Part shown: positions 16,359 to 25,025 of the stretch, piece after piece | How positions within the stretch are numbered: position 1 is the stretch's first letter | Layout: every line of letters begins with the position of its first letter | Source: Paludifilum halophilum | GTDB lineage: Bacteria > Bacillota > Bacilli > Thermoactinomycetales > DSM-45169 | Length of the DNA stretch: 64,000 nucleotides | NCBI RefSeq assembly: GCF_002245355.1 | Contig: NZ_NOWF01000002.1 | Coordinates: 304,996-368,995 of the forward strand | Direction: 5' to 3' | The notes under the pieces: generated by a model | What the model saw: only the letters and a program-made list of their open reading frames with translations | Database searches by the model: none | Told to the model about the DNA's origin: nothing | Translations under genes and position numbers: made by a program

Positions 16359-18548
16359 ATAGAACCCGCTCAACAAGCACCCGCTTCAACCCTGTCAAGA
16401 ACTGAGCGCTACAAACGGCAACGGTATCATCCGCTGGTTTGGTTTCTGCTGTTCGGAACAGCCTTCACCCGTACCGCCTCCTTTATGAGCCTGCCCTTTC
16501 TCTCTATCTACCTTTCCCAACACACGGATCTCAACCCGTTTGAAATCGGATGGGTATTGGGCATGAGCGGACTGGGTGCTGCTTTTGGGGGGTTTGCCGG
16601 CGGTTATCTATCCGACCTTTTCGGCCGCCGCATGATCCTGCTTCTTGCGGCGGGAACCTGGACAGGAGTCTTTTTCTCCTTTTTCTTCGCTGATACTTTT
16701 ATTCAACTCAGCCTGTTAAACCTGGCGAACGGAATGTGCCGTTCCTTTTTTGAACCCACCTCCCAAGCCTTGATGGCGGATCTGACTCCGGAATCCAAAC
16801 GCCTGAAAATTTTCGGCTACCAATACACCGCCCTCAACGTCGGAATGGTCTTGGGGCCTCTTTTGGGAGCCTACCTCTTTCAGGCAGTGGGAATCCGTAC
16901 CTTTTTATTCACCGGGATCGCTTATGCGATCTATTTCTTACTGCTCATGCAAAAGCTGTCACGGCACCGAGTCCGGATTCAGGAAGTGAAACCGGCGGAG
17001 AGGGTCCGCTTTATAAATTGTATCAAGGTTATCCGAAAAGATGCAGCACTAGGCTATTTCGTACTAGCGGAAACGCTCTTTTTCATTGTTTACTCTCAAA
17101 TCGAAACCAACCTGCCTATTCACCTGACGGACGATCTCGGAAACAGCGCATTGTATCCGATCCTGCTGACCATTAACGCTCTGGTCGTCATTTTGTTGCA
17201 AAGCGTCGCTTCCGGTTGGGCACAACACAAAAATATTCTCAGCAGTCTCTCTTTAGGATGTCTACTGTTTTCCACCGGATTTTCAGCGTACGCTATCGGG
17301 GGATCCGCCCCGGTCTACATCTCCGGAATGGTCTTGATCACACTCGGCGAAATTCTGATTTATCCCGTTTCCAGCCTTTTTATCGACCGCTTGGCCGATG
17401 AACGGCTTCGGGGAACCTATTATGGGACTTATAATTTTGCACAAATCGGTTTATTCCTGGGGCCGACATTAGGCGGCTGGATCCTGAAAACGGTCGACGG
17501 GAGTTGGATGTGGTGGATGATGGTGTTTATCTCTCTCCACATGATTTGGTTTTATGCTTTCGGCTATCGCGTATACGCCAAAAAATCCGGCTTCTCCATC
17601 GTCGCCGTCATTCGCCGCGTACTCATCGATCTCCATCTGATCCGTCTGATTAAGTTTTCATTAAAGATCGTCCCACTGATTTCTTTGCTCTCATTATCTT
17701 CTTTCCTGTTGTTTCATAATGCCGATGATTCCCTGCGTTCACCGAAACGGACCGACATGGTGGAAGTCCGGATCCCGGAGGATGCTTCCCTGCGGCAAAT
17801 CGCCGACGAATTGGAACAAAAGGGAATCATACGGGACGGAAAATGGTTTCCGATCTATGCGATCAGCAACAAAACCTTGAAAGACCTCGTCATCCAACCC
17901 GGAGTTTATCAGATCTCCCCGAAGGCGGATTTGGAGGATGTGATGAAGATCATGTCCCGCGGGACTTTCACGGTGGAAATCCCGCCAGGAACAACGGTAC
18001 ACGAGATTGCAAACTCACTGGATTATCTGGGAGTCGAGCGTGATCGGTTTTTAAAGGCGGTCAAAGCCGAAAGTTATGATTTCTCCTTTTTGGAGGAGCT
18101 GCCGGATCAGGAGCGACCTTACCGGTTGGAAGGCTATTTGATGCCGGGACAATATGAATTTCGCAAAGGCGTGACAGAAAAAGAGATTGTCACTTCCATG
18201 CTGATGCGGTTTGACCGCTTGGCGACAAAAAACATCCGAAGCGAATTGAATCAAAAGGGATGGACCGTCGATGAATGGGTGACTGTGGCCTCTTTAGCGG
18301 AAGAACGTCCTCAAAGGCAAAGCCCATCCGATGCCGCCCAGGAAATCTACCGGAGGCTGCAACAAGGATATGTATTGGAGAATGCTCTCTCTTACCCCTA
18401 CAGTGAAATCGCCGCATACAACACCCATCATCGAAGAGGGTTGCCGCCGGGCCCCATCAACAACCCCGGGAAAATAGCGCTGAAAGCCAGCCTGGACCAG
18501 ATTCCATCCAATAAAGCCCCCGAAAGACAACAGCCGCCCGGTCGCTGA
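16359..18548 (+). CDS. MFS transporter fused to MltG-type endolytic transglycosylase
   Basis: One frame encodes two proteins. The N-terminal 410 residues are a 12-helix MFS drug/metabolite-type transporter with the loop motif GGYLSDLFGRRM. A thirteenth helix (LKIVPLISLLSLSSFLLF) leads into a YceG/MltG domain: VRIPEDASLRQIADELEQKG, IPPGTTVHEIA, YLMPGQYEF, the catalytic-Glu block ASLAEERP, and YNTHHRRGLPPGPINNPG. MltG cleaves nascent peptidoglycan glycan strands outside the membrane, so the topology fits. The first ATG in frame (16485) would cut helix 1. The frame is open upstream to ATC 16356 or ATA 16359, which lie 5 or 8 bases after AGGAGG, so I propose a non-standard start. The C-terminus ends early compared with normal MltG. 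Confidence 0.8.
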   Translation: MEPAQQAPASTLSRTERYKRQRYHPLVWFLLFGTAFTRTASFMSLPFLSIYLSQHTDLNPFEIGWVLGMSGLGAAFGGFAGGYLSDLFGRRMILLLAAGTWTGVFFSFFFADTFIQLSLLNLANGMCRSFFEPTSQALMADLTPESKRLKIFGYQYTALNVGMVLGPLLGAYLFQAVGIRTFLFTGIAYAIYFLLLMQKLSRHRVRIQEVKPAERVRFINCIKVIRKDAALGYFVLAETLFFIVYSQIETNLPIHLTDDLGNSALYPILLTINALVVILLQSVASGWAQHKNILSSLSLGCLLFSTGFSAYAIGGSAPVYISGMVLITLGEILIYPVSSLFIDRLADERLRGTYYGTYNFAQIGLFLGPTLGGWILKTVDGSWMWWMMVFISLHMIWFYAFGYRVYAKKSGFSIVAVIRRVLIDLHLIRLIKFSLKIVPLISLLSLSSFLLFHNADDSLRSPKRTDMVEVRIPEDASLRQIADELEQKGIIRDGKWFPIYAISNKTLKDLVIQPGVYQISPKADLEDVMKIMSRGTFTVEIPPGTTVHEIANSLDYLGVERDRFLKAVKAESYDFSFLEELPDQERPYRLEGYLMPGQYEFRKGVTEKEIVTSMLMRFDRLATKNIRSELNQKGWTVDEWVTVASLAEERPQRQSPSDAAQEIYRRLQQGYVLENALSYPYSEIAAYNTHHRRGLPPGPINNPGKIALKASLDQIPSNKAPERQQPPGR

Positions 18549-18592
18549 CGAATGCCCCGTCAAGAACAGCTGAAGATAGCCTTCTAACTCAT

Positions 18593-18617
18593 AAAGCCCC
18601 GGAAATCCGGGGCTTTT
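18593..18617. terminator. Bidirectional terminator between MFS-MltG and phnC
   Basis: AAAGCCCCGG and CCGGGGCTTTT form a 10-bp stem with a 4-base loop. T-rich sequence on both sides serves the converging genes; it overlaps the phnC stop. Confidence 0.85.
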
Positions 18618-19359
18618 ACTCTTCCATCCGATAGATGCGTTCTACCGCTTTTTCGTCCAATTCCTCCGGTCGGCCGTCAAAAACCATGCTGCCGGCACTC
18701 ATGCCGATCACCCGGGTAGCGACACGGCGAGCCAATTCCACATCGTGAAGGTTCATCACCGTCGTCATCCCCTCCTGATCATGAATCCCCTTTAATAGAT
18801 CCAGAATCGAACGGGAAGTAACCGGGTCCAGACTGGCGACAGGCTCATCTCCCAGTAAGAGCTTCGGTCGCTGCATCAAAACCCGGGCAACAGCCACCCG
18901 TTGTTGCTGGCCTCCGGAAAGACCATCCGCCCGACGCCGGGCCAGATGGCCGATACCGACACGTTCCAAAGCCTGTTTTCCCTTTTTTTCCGCCTCCGGT
19001 GGAAAAATACCGGTTAAACTTCGCCACAGAGGAAATTCGTAAAACCGGCCGACCATGACATTGGTCAAGACATCGAGACGGGAGATCAGATTGAAGTGCT
19101 GAAAAATCATGCCCATCTCCGATCGAATGCGCAAAAGTTCCCCGCCACTGGCGGCAGTGACGTTATGCCCATTCCAGTAGACTTCTCCGGAGGTGGGGCG
19201 GACCAGATGATTGGCACAGCGAATCAAGGTGGACTTCCCGGCGCCGCTCCGACCCAGCACGACGACAAACTCCCCGTCTCTCACTGAGAGCGTTACCTCC
19301 TGCAAGGCAGGGGCGGCCCCCCGTTGGTAGATTTTACTTACCTGATCCCATTTCAGCAT
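18616..19359 (-). CDS. phnC: Phosphonate ABC transporter ATPase PhnC
   Basis: This 247-residue ATPase has Walker A LGRSGAGKST, Q-loop IFQHFNLI, signature LSGGQQQRVAVA and Walker B LLLGDEPVASLD. The INLHD-type switch appears as VMNLHDVELA. The PhnC-type sequence VTAASGGELLRIRSEMGMIFQ supports the assignment. The start is ATG 19359, 6 bases after AGGTGG. It is third in phnD-phnE-phnC. No C-P lyase or phosphonatase gene is nearby, so the ligand may be a phosphonate, phosphite or another phosphate ester. Confidence 0.9.
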   Translation of the reverse strand: MLKWDQVSKIYQRGAAPALQEVTLSVRDGEFVVVLGRSGAGKSTLIRCANHLVRPTSGEVYWNGHNVTAASGGELLRIRSEMGMIFQHFNLISRLDVLTNVMVGRFYEFPLWRSLTGIFPPEAEKKGKQALERVGIGHLARRRADGLSGGQQQRVAVARVLMQRPKLLLGDEPVASLDPVTSRSILDLLKGIHDQEGMTTVMNLHDVELARRVATRVIGMSAGSMVFDGRPEELDEKAVERIYRMEE

Positions 19360-19373
19360 AACCAACCACCTGA

Positions 19374-20132
19374 TCAGATGACCTTGGCCCGAAAATAGGC
19401 TCCGGCATAGTCCAGCACCCAGATCAGCACCATGATCATCAAAATGTCGACCGCCATCGCGGAATACTCAAAGGTTTTAAAGTGGAGAAACAGCACATCC
19501 CCGATGCCGCCGGCCCCGATGGCACCGAATAGCAGGGAGGAGCGCACCCCCACTTCAAACCGATAAAAATAGTGGGATAAGAGATTCGGGAAAATCTGGG
19601 GGAGGATCCCATAGAGAGAAACCAGCAACCGCCTCGCACCGGTGGAAGCTACCGCCTCCTGGGGACCGGGATCCGCCGCTTCCACCAACTCCGCCAACAG
19701 CTTTCCCAGTACGGCGGTATTATGAAGGAAGAGGGCTACAATCACGGTTAAGGGCTCCAATCCGAAGGTGGGGACGAAAATCAGGGCCAACACCAACTCC
19801 GGAACCGACCGCAAAAAGGTTAGCAATGTGCGGACACCCGTATAGACGCTCCGATGGGTTGTTGTATTTCTGGCCCCTAAAAAAGCGAGGGGGAGGGCGA
19901 GCACCAAGGCGGAAATCGTCCCCAAAAAGGCGATCTCGACAGTGAGTAGGGTTTCTTTCAGGGAGTGGGTTACCATGGAAAAATCCAACGGCCAAAGTCT
20001 CTCCAAAAAATCAAAGGAATTTCCGATATCGCTGATATCGGATAAATTCAACTCCGCATCCCAAACACTGAAAGCCGTAGCGGCGATTACCACCGCAGCG
20101 GCCAAAAACCCTCCTCTTTTCATGTGGGGCAT
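19374..20132 (-). CDS. phnE: Phosphonate ABC transporter permease PhnE
   Basis: This 252-residue permease has about six membrane helices. The EAA-like coupling loop is EAVASTGARRLLVSLYGILPQI, and the PhnE-typical stretch FYRFEVGVRSSLLFGAIGAGGIG is present. It lies between the binding protein gene (20 bases upstream) and the ATPase (14 bases downstream). A second ATG at 20123 is possible. Confidence 0.9.
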   Translation of the reverse strand: MPHMKRGGFLAAAVVIAATAFSVWDAELNLSDISDIGNSFDFLERLWPLDFSMVTHSLKETLLTVEIAFLGTISALVLALPLAFLGARNTTTHRSVYTGVRTLLTFLRSVPELVLALIFVPTFGLEPLTVIVALFLHNTAVLGKLLAELVEAADPGPQEAVASTGARRLLVSLYGILPQIFPNLLSHYFYRFEVGVRSSLLFGAIGAGGIGDVLFLHFKTFEYSAMAVDILMIMVLIWVLDYAGAYFRAKVI

Positions 20133-20152
20133 GATCCATCACCCATCCTCGT

Positions 20153-21064
20153 TCAATTGGAGTCCAACTGGAGACGGCCCGCTTCTTTCGCCGCTTGGCG
20201 GATCGCTTCATAATCCGCATTTTCCGCTTTTGTGAAGCCATTGGCACCGAACACGCTCAAAATCTCAGGGTCTTTGATCGAGAGAAAAGCTTTACGCAGC
20301 TTTTTCACCGTCTGATCGTCAATATCCCGGCGAACCGCCCAAGGATATTGAAAAAGGCGATCCGACTTCCAAATCACTTTCACCTTGGAATCGTCCACTT
20401 TTCCATCCTCGACCAACTGTTCATAAATGGCACTGTCGATAGCACCTGCATCGTATTTTTTGTTTTGGATGGAAAGGGCCGTGATATCGTGGGAACCGGT
20501 ATAGGTCACCCCTTTGAACCGATGATGCTCCTGATCCTGGAACACCCCTTCCTTCTTCAGGGCAATCCCGGGAATCAAAGAGCCGGAAGTGGAATTGATA
20601 TCCCCGAAGGCGAAATCCACCTTCCCGCTGTTTTTCGCCAAATCGTCTATGGAGTCAAGGGGAGAATCCTCCGGTACAATGATATACGAATGGTAATATG
20701 GCTTCCCGTCGATCAGCTGTGTCACCACCGCCTTGATTCCCGTTTCCTCACGGGCCTGGACAAAGGTGAGAGGGCCGAAGAAGGCCATATCCATTTTTTT
20801 GTACTTCATCGCCTCTACGACTCCCTGGTAGTCGGAGTAAATCTTGATCGCTACCGGGCGATTTAATTCGTCGGAGAGTTTTTTTTCCAGCTTGTCCATC
20901 GCTTTTTTCATATTGCCTTTGTTTTGGGCGGGGATCACACCCACCTGGAACGGATCCTCTTCCTGTCCTCCGCTGCAGCCCGCTCCGATCAGAAGCAGTC
21001 CGAAAACGAGCAACAAGGTTAAATACGAATTTCTTCGGTACCTTCGATGAATCAATGGGGCCAC
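20153..21064 (-). CDS. phnD: Phosphonate-binding lipoprotein PhnD
   Basis: This 303-residue type-II-like binding protein carries a lipoprotein signal (LLLIGAGC, Cys30). It then has the PhnD/phosphate-phosphonate family pattern FQVGVIPAQNKG, SDYQGVVEAMKYKKMDMAFFGP, GDINSTSGSLIPG and DAGAIDSAIYEQL. It captures the ligand outside the membrane for PhnE/PhnC. The start is GTG 21064 with AAGGAAAG just upstream. It is the first gene of the operon. Confidence 0.9.
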   Translation of the reverse strand: MAPLIHRRYRRNSYLTLLLVFGLLLIGAGCSGGQEEDPFQVGVIPAQNKGNMKKAMDKLEKKLSDELNRPVAIKIYSDYQGVVEAMKYKKMDMAFFGPLTFVQAREETGIKAVVTQLIDGKPYYHSYIIVPEDSPLDSIDDLAKNSGKVDFAFGDINSTSGSLIPGIALKKEGVFQDQEHHRFKGVTYTGSHDITALSIQNKKYDAGAIDSAIYEQLVEDGKVDDSKVKVIWKSDRLFQYPWAVRRDIDDQTVKKLRKAFLSIKDPEILSVFGANGFTKAENADYEAIRQAAKEAGRLQLDSN

Positions 21065-21151
21065 GCCTTTCCTTCATAACTAGATCAGACCGATGGATCA
21101 ACCCTATTTTAGATCAAAAATCGGGTTTTCCACCAACAAGCTTCCATCAAC

Positions 21152-21183
21152 AAAGCCGAACAGCACCGGGGCTGTTCGGCTTT
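21152..21183. terminator. Terminator of the hydrolase gene, upstream of phnD
   Basis: The 13-bp inverted repeat AAAGCCGAACAGC/GCTGTTCGGCTTT ends the minus-strand gene at 21189 and isolates phnD from it. Confidence 0.85.
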
Positions 21184-21188
21184 ATCAA

Positions 21189-22316
21189 CTACTCCAAATA
21201 CTGATCAAACCACTTGAAAATTTCCCGGTCCCGCTTTTCGGGTTGATTGGTTACATAATGATTGCCGCCGGGAATGAGTACCAGCCGATGTTCATAACCG
21301 AGCTGTTTCAACCTTTCCGCCAACCGTCTCGATTGACTGGGATTCACTGTGGGATCCTCCAAACCGTGCACTAAAAGAATGGGAACCCGGAGGTCATCCG
21401 GCCACTCCACCGCGGAGCGGGTTTTGTACTGATCCTCATTCAGCAGCGGGTCTCCGACCATTTTGGATAGTGGGGAACGAAACACATTTTTCTCTTCATA
21501 AAGCTGCTTCAGATCGGAAACTCCTCCGACAATGGCCGCCGCACGGATATCCACACCCTCCCGAATCGCTCGGTAGGTCATCATTCCGCCGCGGGAATAG
21601 CCGAGCATCACCTTATTATCCGGGTCGGCATAAGAAAGGCTGTCCGCCAGGGGGATCAAGTTGAGCACATCCCGGACATCTTTCCCGGCAATTCCTTTTT
21701 GCCCTTCACTGCCGTCATTGCCCCGGTACTGGGAAGCCAGAACCACGTAATGCCTGGAGGCCAGTTTGGTAAAGTACTCTAAATGATCCTCCTCAATTTT
21801 ACTGCTCTCCAAAATTCCTCCCCGATTGTAAATGATGACGGGGAGTTTTTCTTCAATCTTTTTCGGTTTGCACAGAAAGCCGACGACGTGAAGTCCCTCG
21901 CTCATATATTGGATCCGGTATAATTCCACTTGATCCGAATAAGGAGAATCCACCTGGAGCAACTTTTTGGACACGATCTTTCCATCCGTGTTCTGATAGG
22001 GATCCTTTTGATTCTGATCGGATTCAGCAGTTTGATGATCGATCTCCATCTTTTTGCGGTCCCCGACTTCCTCACCGCGAACAGAATCCCCCTCTGCGAG
22101 GGTGACATAAACCGAAACCGTCGCCAATACCACGAAAACCAACGACGCGATTAAAATCCGTTTCCACAACTTACAATCGCCTCTCTCTTCCCCCACCGCA
22201 CGGGTATCTTCTCTGAAGGAAGTAAAGTCTGTCCGCTCCGAATCAAAGTCAAGGGCAAATCCTTTCGAAAACGACCCCGGTCTCGCGATGGCAGAATACG
22301 ACTCCCTTATAACCAT
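21189..22316 (-). CDS. Membrane-anchored alpha/beta hydrolase, prolyl-oligopeptidase (S9) type
   Basis: This 375-residue protein has an N-terminal basic stretch and one helix (ILIASLVFVVLATVSVYVTL, about residues 53-73), then a linker and a hydrolase domain. The nucleophile elbow is GYSRGG, the acid is probably Asp in HGLEDPTVNP and the base His in PGGNHY. The substrate is unknown; relatives are peptidases or acyl hydrolases. The first 49 residues before KLWKR are atypical, and a TTG at about 22169 preceded by AGAGAGG may be the real start. Confidence 0.82.
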   Translation of the reverse strand: MVIRESYSAIARPGSFSKGFALDFDSERTDFTSFREDTRAVGEERGDCKLWKRILIASLVFVVLATVSVYVTLAEGDSVRGEEVGDRKKMEIDHQTAESDQNQKDPYQNTDGKIVSKKLLQVDSPYSDQVELYRIQYMSEGLHVVGFLCKPKKIEEKLPVIIYNRGGILESSKIEEDHLEYFTKLASRHYVVLASQYRGNDGSEGQKGIAGKDVRDVLNLIPLADSLSYADPDNKVMLGYSRGGMMTYRAIREGVDIRAAAIVGGVSDLKQLYEEKNVFRSPLSKMVGDPLLNEDQYKTRSAVEWPDDLRVPILLVHGLEDPTVNPSQSRRLAERLKQLGYEHRLVLIPGGNHYVTNQPEKRDREIFKWFDQYLE

Positions 22317-22628
22317 CAGTTACTGGATCATCAATTGCCCCGTCTTCTTCGGACATCTTCGTTCATGGACAACCAGAAACCGACCGTTTTCGTGTTCCTT
22401 CGACCAAGATGGATACCATATTAATTAATGGTAAACCTTGACCTTCAAAAAAACAACCGACCCTCTGATATAAAAAATGTAGTCCCATTGTATTATTCGA
22501 AAAAGATTCCGAAAGCCCCCCACTTTTTCATTTCCATTCCGACATTTTTTAAGTTACGCTAGGAAAGAAGCCGATCAATAAAAGTCCTCACATTTCTTCA
22601 CCGTTCATAGATCAAGGAGGGGTATAGA
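22317..22628. other. Divergent intergenic region
   Basis: The region separates the hydrolase gene (minus) and a small ORF (plus). It is AT-rich and holds a palindromic CCATATTAATTAATGG at about 22415. I see no convincing gene, terminator or known RNA. Confidence 0.4.
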
Positions 22629-22823
22629 ATGAATCAAAAGGAATTACACCGAAAAGTGAGTCGTCTGAAGGAGCTGATCGATCAGGGGCACATCCGATTT
22701 GAACGGCCTTCAGCCATTACTGAGTCCTTCGCCAAAATCCGCTACCGTAAAAACGGCCAAGTGGATCCGGATTCCGTCGACGAAAATGTTCACGCTCTGC
22801 TGACGGTGGTGGAAAGATACTGA
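22629..22823 (+). CDS. Small hypothetical protein, 64 aa
   Basis: The ORF has an excellent ribosome site (AAGGAGG, 9 bases before ATG). The product is charged and mostly helical at the start (NQKELHRKVSRLKELIDQ) and ends VDENVHALLTVVERY. I do not recognise the family. It stands alone, between divergent and following genes with their own signals. Confidence 0.7.
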   Translation: MNQKELHRKVSRLKELIDQGHIRFERPSAITESFAKIRYRKNGQVDPDSVDENVHALLTVVERY

Positions 22824-22958
22824 TGAAGACCTAACAGGTCTCCTCATTTATACTTATTTTTTGAAATTCTCTTCCTTTCCGCGGCACCATCTTATATTCT
22901 ACTATCAAAAGAAACGATACCGGGTTTAAATCTCGTTGATGGTTGGAGGAGTCCACCG

Positions 22959-23678
22959 ATGATGAAACACCATCACACGTTTTTCCATATCACATGGCTT
23001 GCCCTCTGTATGATCCTTCTGGGAGGGTGTGTCAACGCAGATATGCATGTCACCGTTAACATGGACGGCTCCGGAAGCTACCGGATTCAAGTGTTAAGTT
23101 CCCCTCTCGTGGAAAAAGAGTTGCAACCGGTCCGGGAAAAGCTGGAACAAAACGGGTACCAGGTCGAGGAACTCAAAAAAGGAAAACAAACGGGCTGGGT
23201 GGCGGAAAAACAAGTGGATAACGTTGCAGAAGAGCCGCCGAATCAGCTGATGGAGGATTTCTCTCCCGAAGGAAAATCGGCAAGCCTTCTTCCTTTTATG
23301 GAAGATATGGAAAAAGGCCCGGTAAAAGTAAACGCCGAACTCTTCCGCTATGTCATCCGGTTTCAAGATGATCTCGATCTGAGAGCCATGGCATCAGAAA
23401 ATCCCGTTGAAAAAGCCTTTCTCAATGAAATGAACCTTCGTTTCAAGCTGACTCTTCCCTTGGAACCGAAGGATCACAACGCGGATTCCGTCTCGGAAGA
23501 CGGCAAAACACTGACATGGAATCTGGCTCCCGGAGAAAAAAATCCGGTATTAGTAGAGGTGGAATTTCCCAATCCCATCGGCTGGATTCTCGTTGCAGCC
23601 GGAACCTTTCTCTTGGTCGTGTTGTTTGTCATCTTCTGGGTGCTTCGACGCAAGCGGCGATCAAAATCAAAGCGATAA
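22959..23678 (+). CDS. LppM-like lipoprotein (DUF3153 type)
   Basis: This 239-residue predicted lipoprotein has the lipobox LLGGC (Cys24). The domain begins MHVTVNMDGSGSYRIQV, typical of the DUF3153/LppM group, and a C-terminal helix (IGWILVAAGTFLLVVLFVIFWVL) is followed by an Arg/Lys-rich tail. Both ends would be in the membrane with the domain outside. GGAGGAG precedes ATG 22959. The function is not known. Confidence 0.8.
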   Translation: MMKHHHTFFHITWLALCMILLGGCVNADMHVTVNMDGSGSYRIQVLSSPLVEKELQPVREKLEQNGYQVEELKKGKQTGWVAEKQVDNVAEEPPNQLMEDFSPEGKSASLLPFMEDMEKGPVKVNAELFRYVIRFQDDLDLRAMASENPVEKAFLNEMNLRFKLTLPLEPKDHNADSVSEDGKTLTWNLAPGEKNPVLVEVEFPNPIGWILVAAGTFLLVVLFVIFWVLRRKRRSKSKR

Positions 23679-23729
23679 CACCGCGCTCTATTCCTCGTCC
23701 GTACGGGCCTTTACAGGGAGGCCGCAAAA

Positions 23730-23758
23730 TTGACGCTTTTACAGTTAAGAGATATGAT
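23730..23758 (+). promoter_or_regulatory. SigA promoter of the LCP gene
   Basis: TTGACG (23730-23735) and TATGAT (23753-23758) are separated by 17 bases. The start point near 23765 leaves about 30 bases of leader. Confidence 0.75.
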
Positions 23759-23794
23759 TTTAAAAAACATTGATGGTAAAGCGGGGTATGACCG

Positions 23795-24958
23795 ATCGAG
23801 CAATCACGTGTCAACCGTGTAAAGAAGAAGAAAAAGAAAAAGTGGGTTTTTCGAGCACTCCTGCTGGGATTGCTTGCTGTCTTTATCGTATCCGGCTTTC
23901 TTTTTTGGCAAGTATGGGATACCCTCGCCGGGTCCTATGACCCGTTGAACCGTGAAAAATCGAAGAAACGGGAAGAAAAGGTGACCCTTGAGGACCCCTT
24001 CACTGTTCTACTGATCGGGACGGACGTCAAAAAAGCCTCTAACGAGAACTGGCGCCCGGACGTGCTGATGGTCGCCGCTGTCAATCCGAAGAAAAAATCG
24101 ATCAAGATGATCAGCATCCCCCGGGATACTTATACGGAAATCGCCAACGCCAACGGCGCGAAAAACAAGATTAATTCCTCAGCTTATTATGGTAAAAAGG
24201 CCGGGGTCGGTCCGGTGACCAATACGGTGGAGACCGTGGAGGAACTATTTAATATCCCGATCGACCATTATGCCAAAATCAACTTTTCCGGATTTATCGA
24301 AATCGTAGACGCCTTGGGCGGAGTGGAAGTCAATTCGAAGTTTCCCTTTACAATGCGTCTTTTCAATAAGATGCAGCACTACGAAAAAGGAACGCTACAA
24401 CTAGACGGCGAAAGGGCCCTGGGATATGTACGGATGAGGAAACAAGATCCCCGGGGCGATCTCGGGCGGAACGAACGACAGCGGGAAGTACTTCAGGAAC
24501 TAGTCGGCAAGATGGTCAGCATCAAATCCGTCACCAAGATCGACGATATCCTGAAATCCGTCGGTGACAATGTCACTTATTCCATCAAATTGAACGAGTT
24601 GCCCGCTCTACAAAGCACCTACCGGGAGATTCCCAAGGACCACATCGATACCATCCAACTTCAGGGGCAAAACAGCAACGATAACCCCAAAGGAATCTGG
24701 TATTACCACATCACCGATCAGGAACGACTGCGGGTCAGCCATATCCTGCAAAAACAACTGGATCTTCCGTTGGAAACACTGGAAGGGGAGGAATTCCAAG
24801 GAACTTCCCCGGCGGAGGAAAACAGTGAATCCTCCGATCAACAGGAGGGCCCGGGCACACCCGGCGAAGAAAACCCCTCCGGCGGAGCCAACGGAACCCA
24901 GCCCGACCAAGGTCAAGAAACGCCTCCCTCCAATGGCATCAACAATGTCGGCCAGTAA
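23795..24958 (+). CDS. LytR-CpsA-Psr (LCP) family cell-wall polymer ligase
   Basis: The protein has a Lys-rich cytoplasmic start, one helix (FRALLLGLLAVFIVSGFLFW) and an LCP domain (about residues 60-290). Motifs are LLIGTDVK, KMISIPRDTYTEI, the DHYAKINFSGF block, ALGGVEV, LDGERALGYVRMRKQDPRGDLGRNERQREV. LCP enzymes attach undecaprenyl-linked polymers such as teichoic acid to peptidoglycan. The C-terminus is a Glu/Gly/Pro-rich low-complexity tail. The first regular start in frame (TTG 23870) would remove the basic segment. Upstream in frame are only ATC 23795 and, one base out of frame, ATG 23788 after GCGGGG. Either a rare start is used or one extra base (CC at 23792) shifts the frame. Confidence 0.88.
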   Translation: MEQSRVNRVKKKKKKKWVFRALLLGLLAVFIVSGFLFWQVWDTLAGSYDPLNREKSKKREEKVTLEDPFTVLLIGTDVKKASNENWRPDVLMVAAVNPKKKSIKMISIPRDTYTEIANANGAKNKINSSAYYGKKAGVGPVTNTVETVEELFNIPIDHYAKINFSGFIEIVDALGGVEVNSKFPFTMRLFNKMQHYEKGTLQLDGERALGYVRMRKQDPRGDLGRNERQREVLQELVGKMVSIKSVTKIDDILKSVGDNVTYSIKLNELPALQSTYREIPKDHIDTIQLQGQNSNDNPKGIWYYHITDQERLRVSHILQKQLDLPLETLEGEEFQGTSPAEENSESSDQQEGPGTPGEENPSGGANGTQPDQGQETPPSNGINNVGQ

Positions 24959-24967
24959 CGTCAAATC

Positions 24968-25018
24968 AAAAAGCCTTCGCAGGGCCTCGGCTTCATCCGG
25001 CACCCCGCGAAGGCTTTT
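24968..25018. terminator. Bidirectional terminator after the LCP gene
   Basis: The inverted repeat AAAAAGCCTTCGC/GCGAAGGCTTTTTTT lies between converging genes. Confidence 0.85.
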
Positions 25019-25025
25019 TTTCGCA

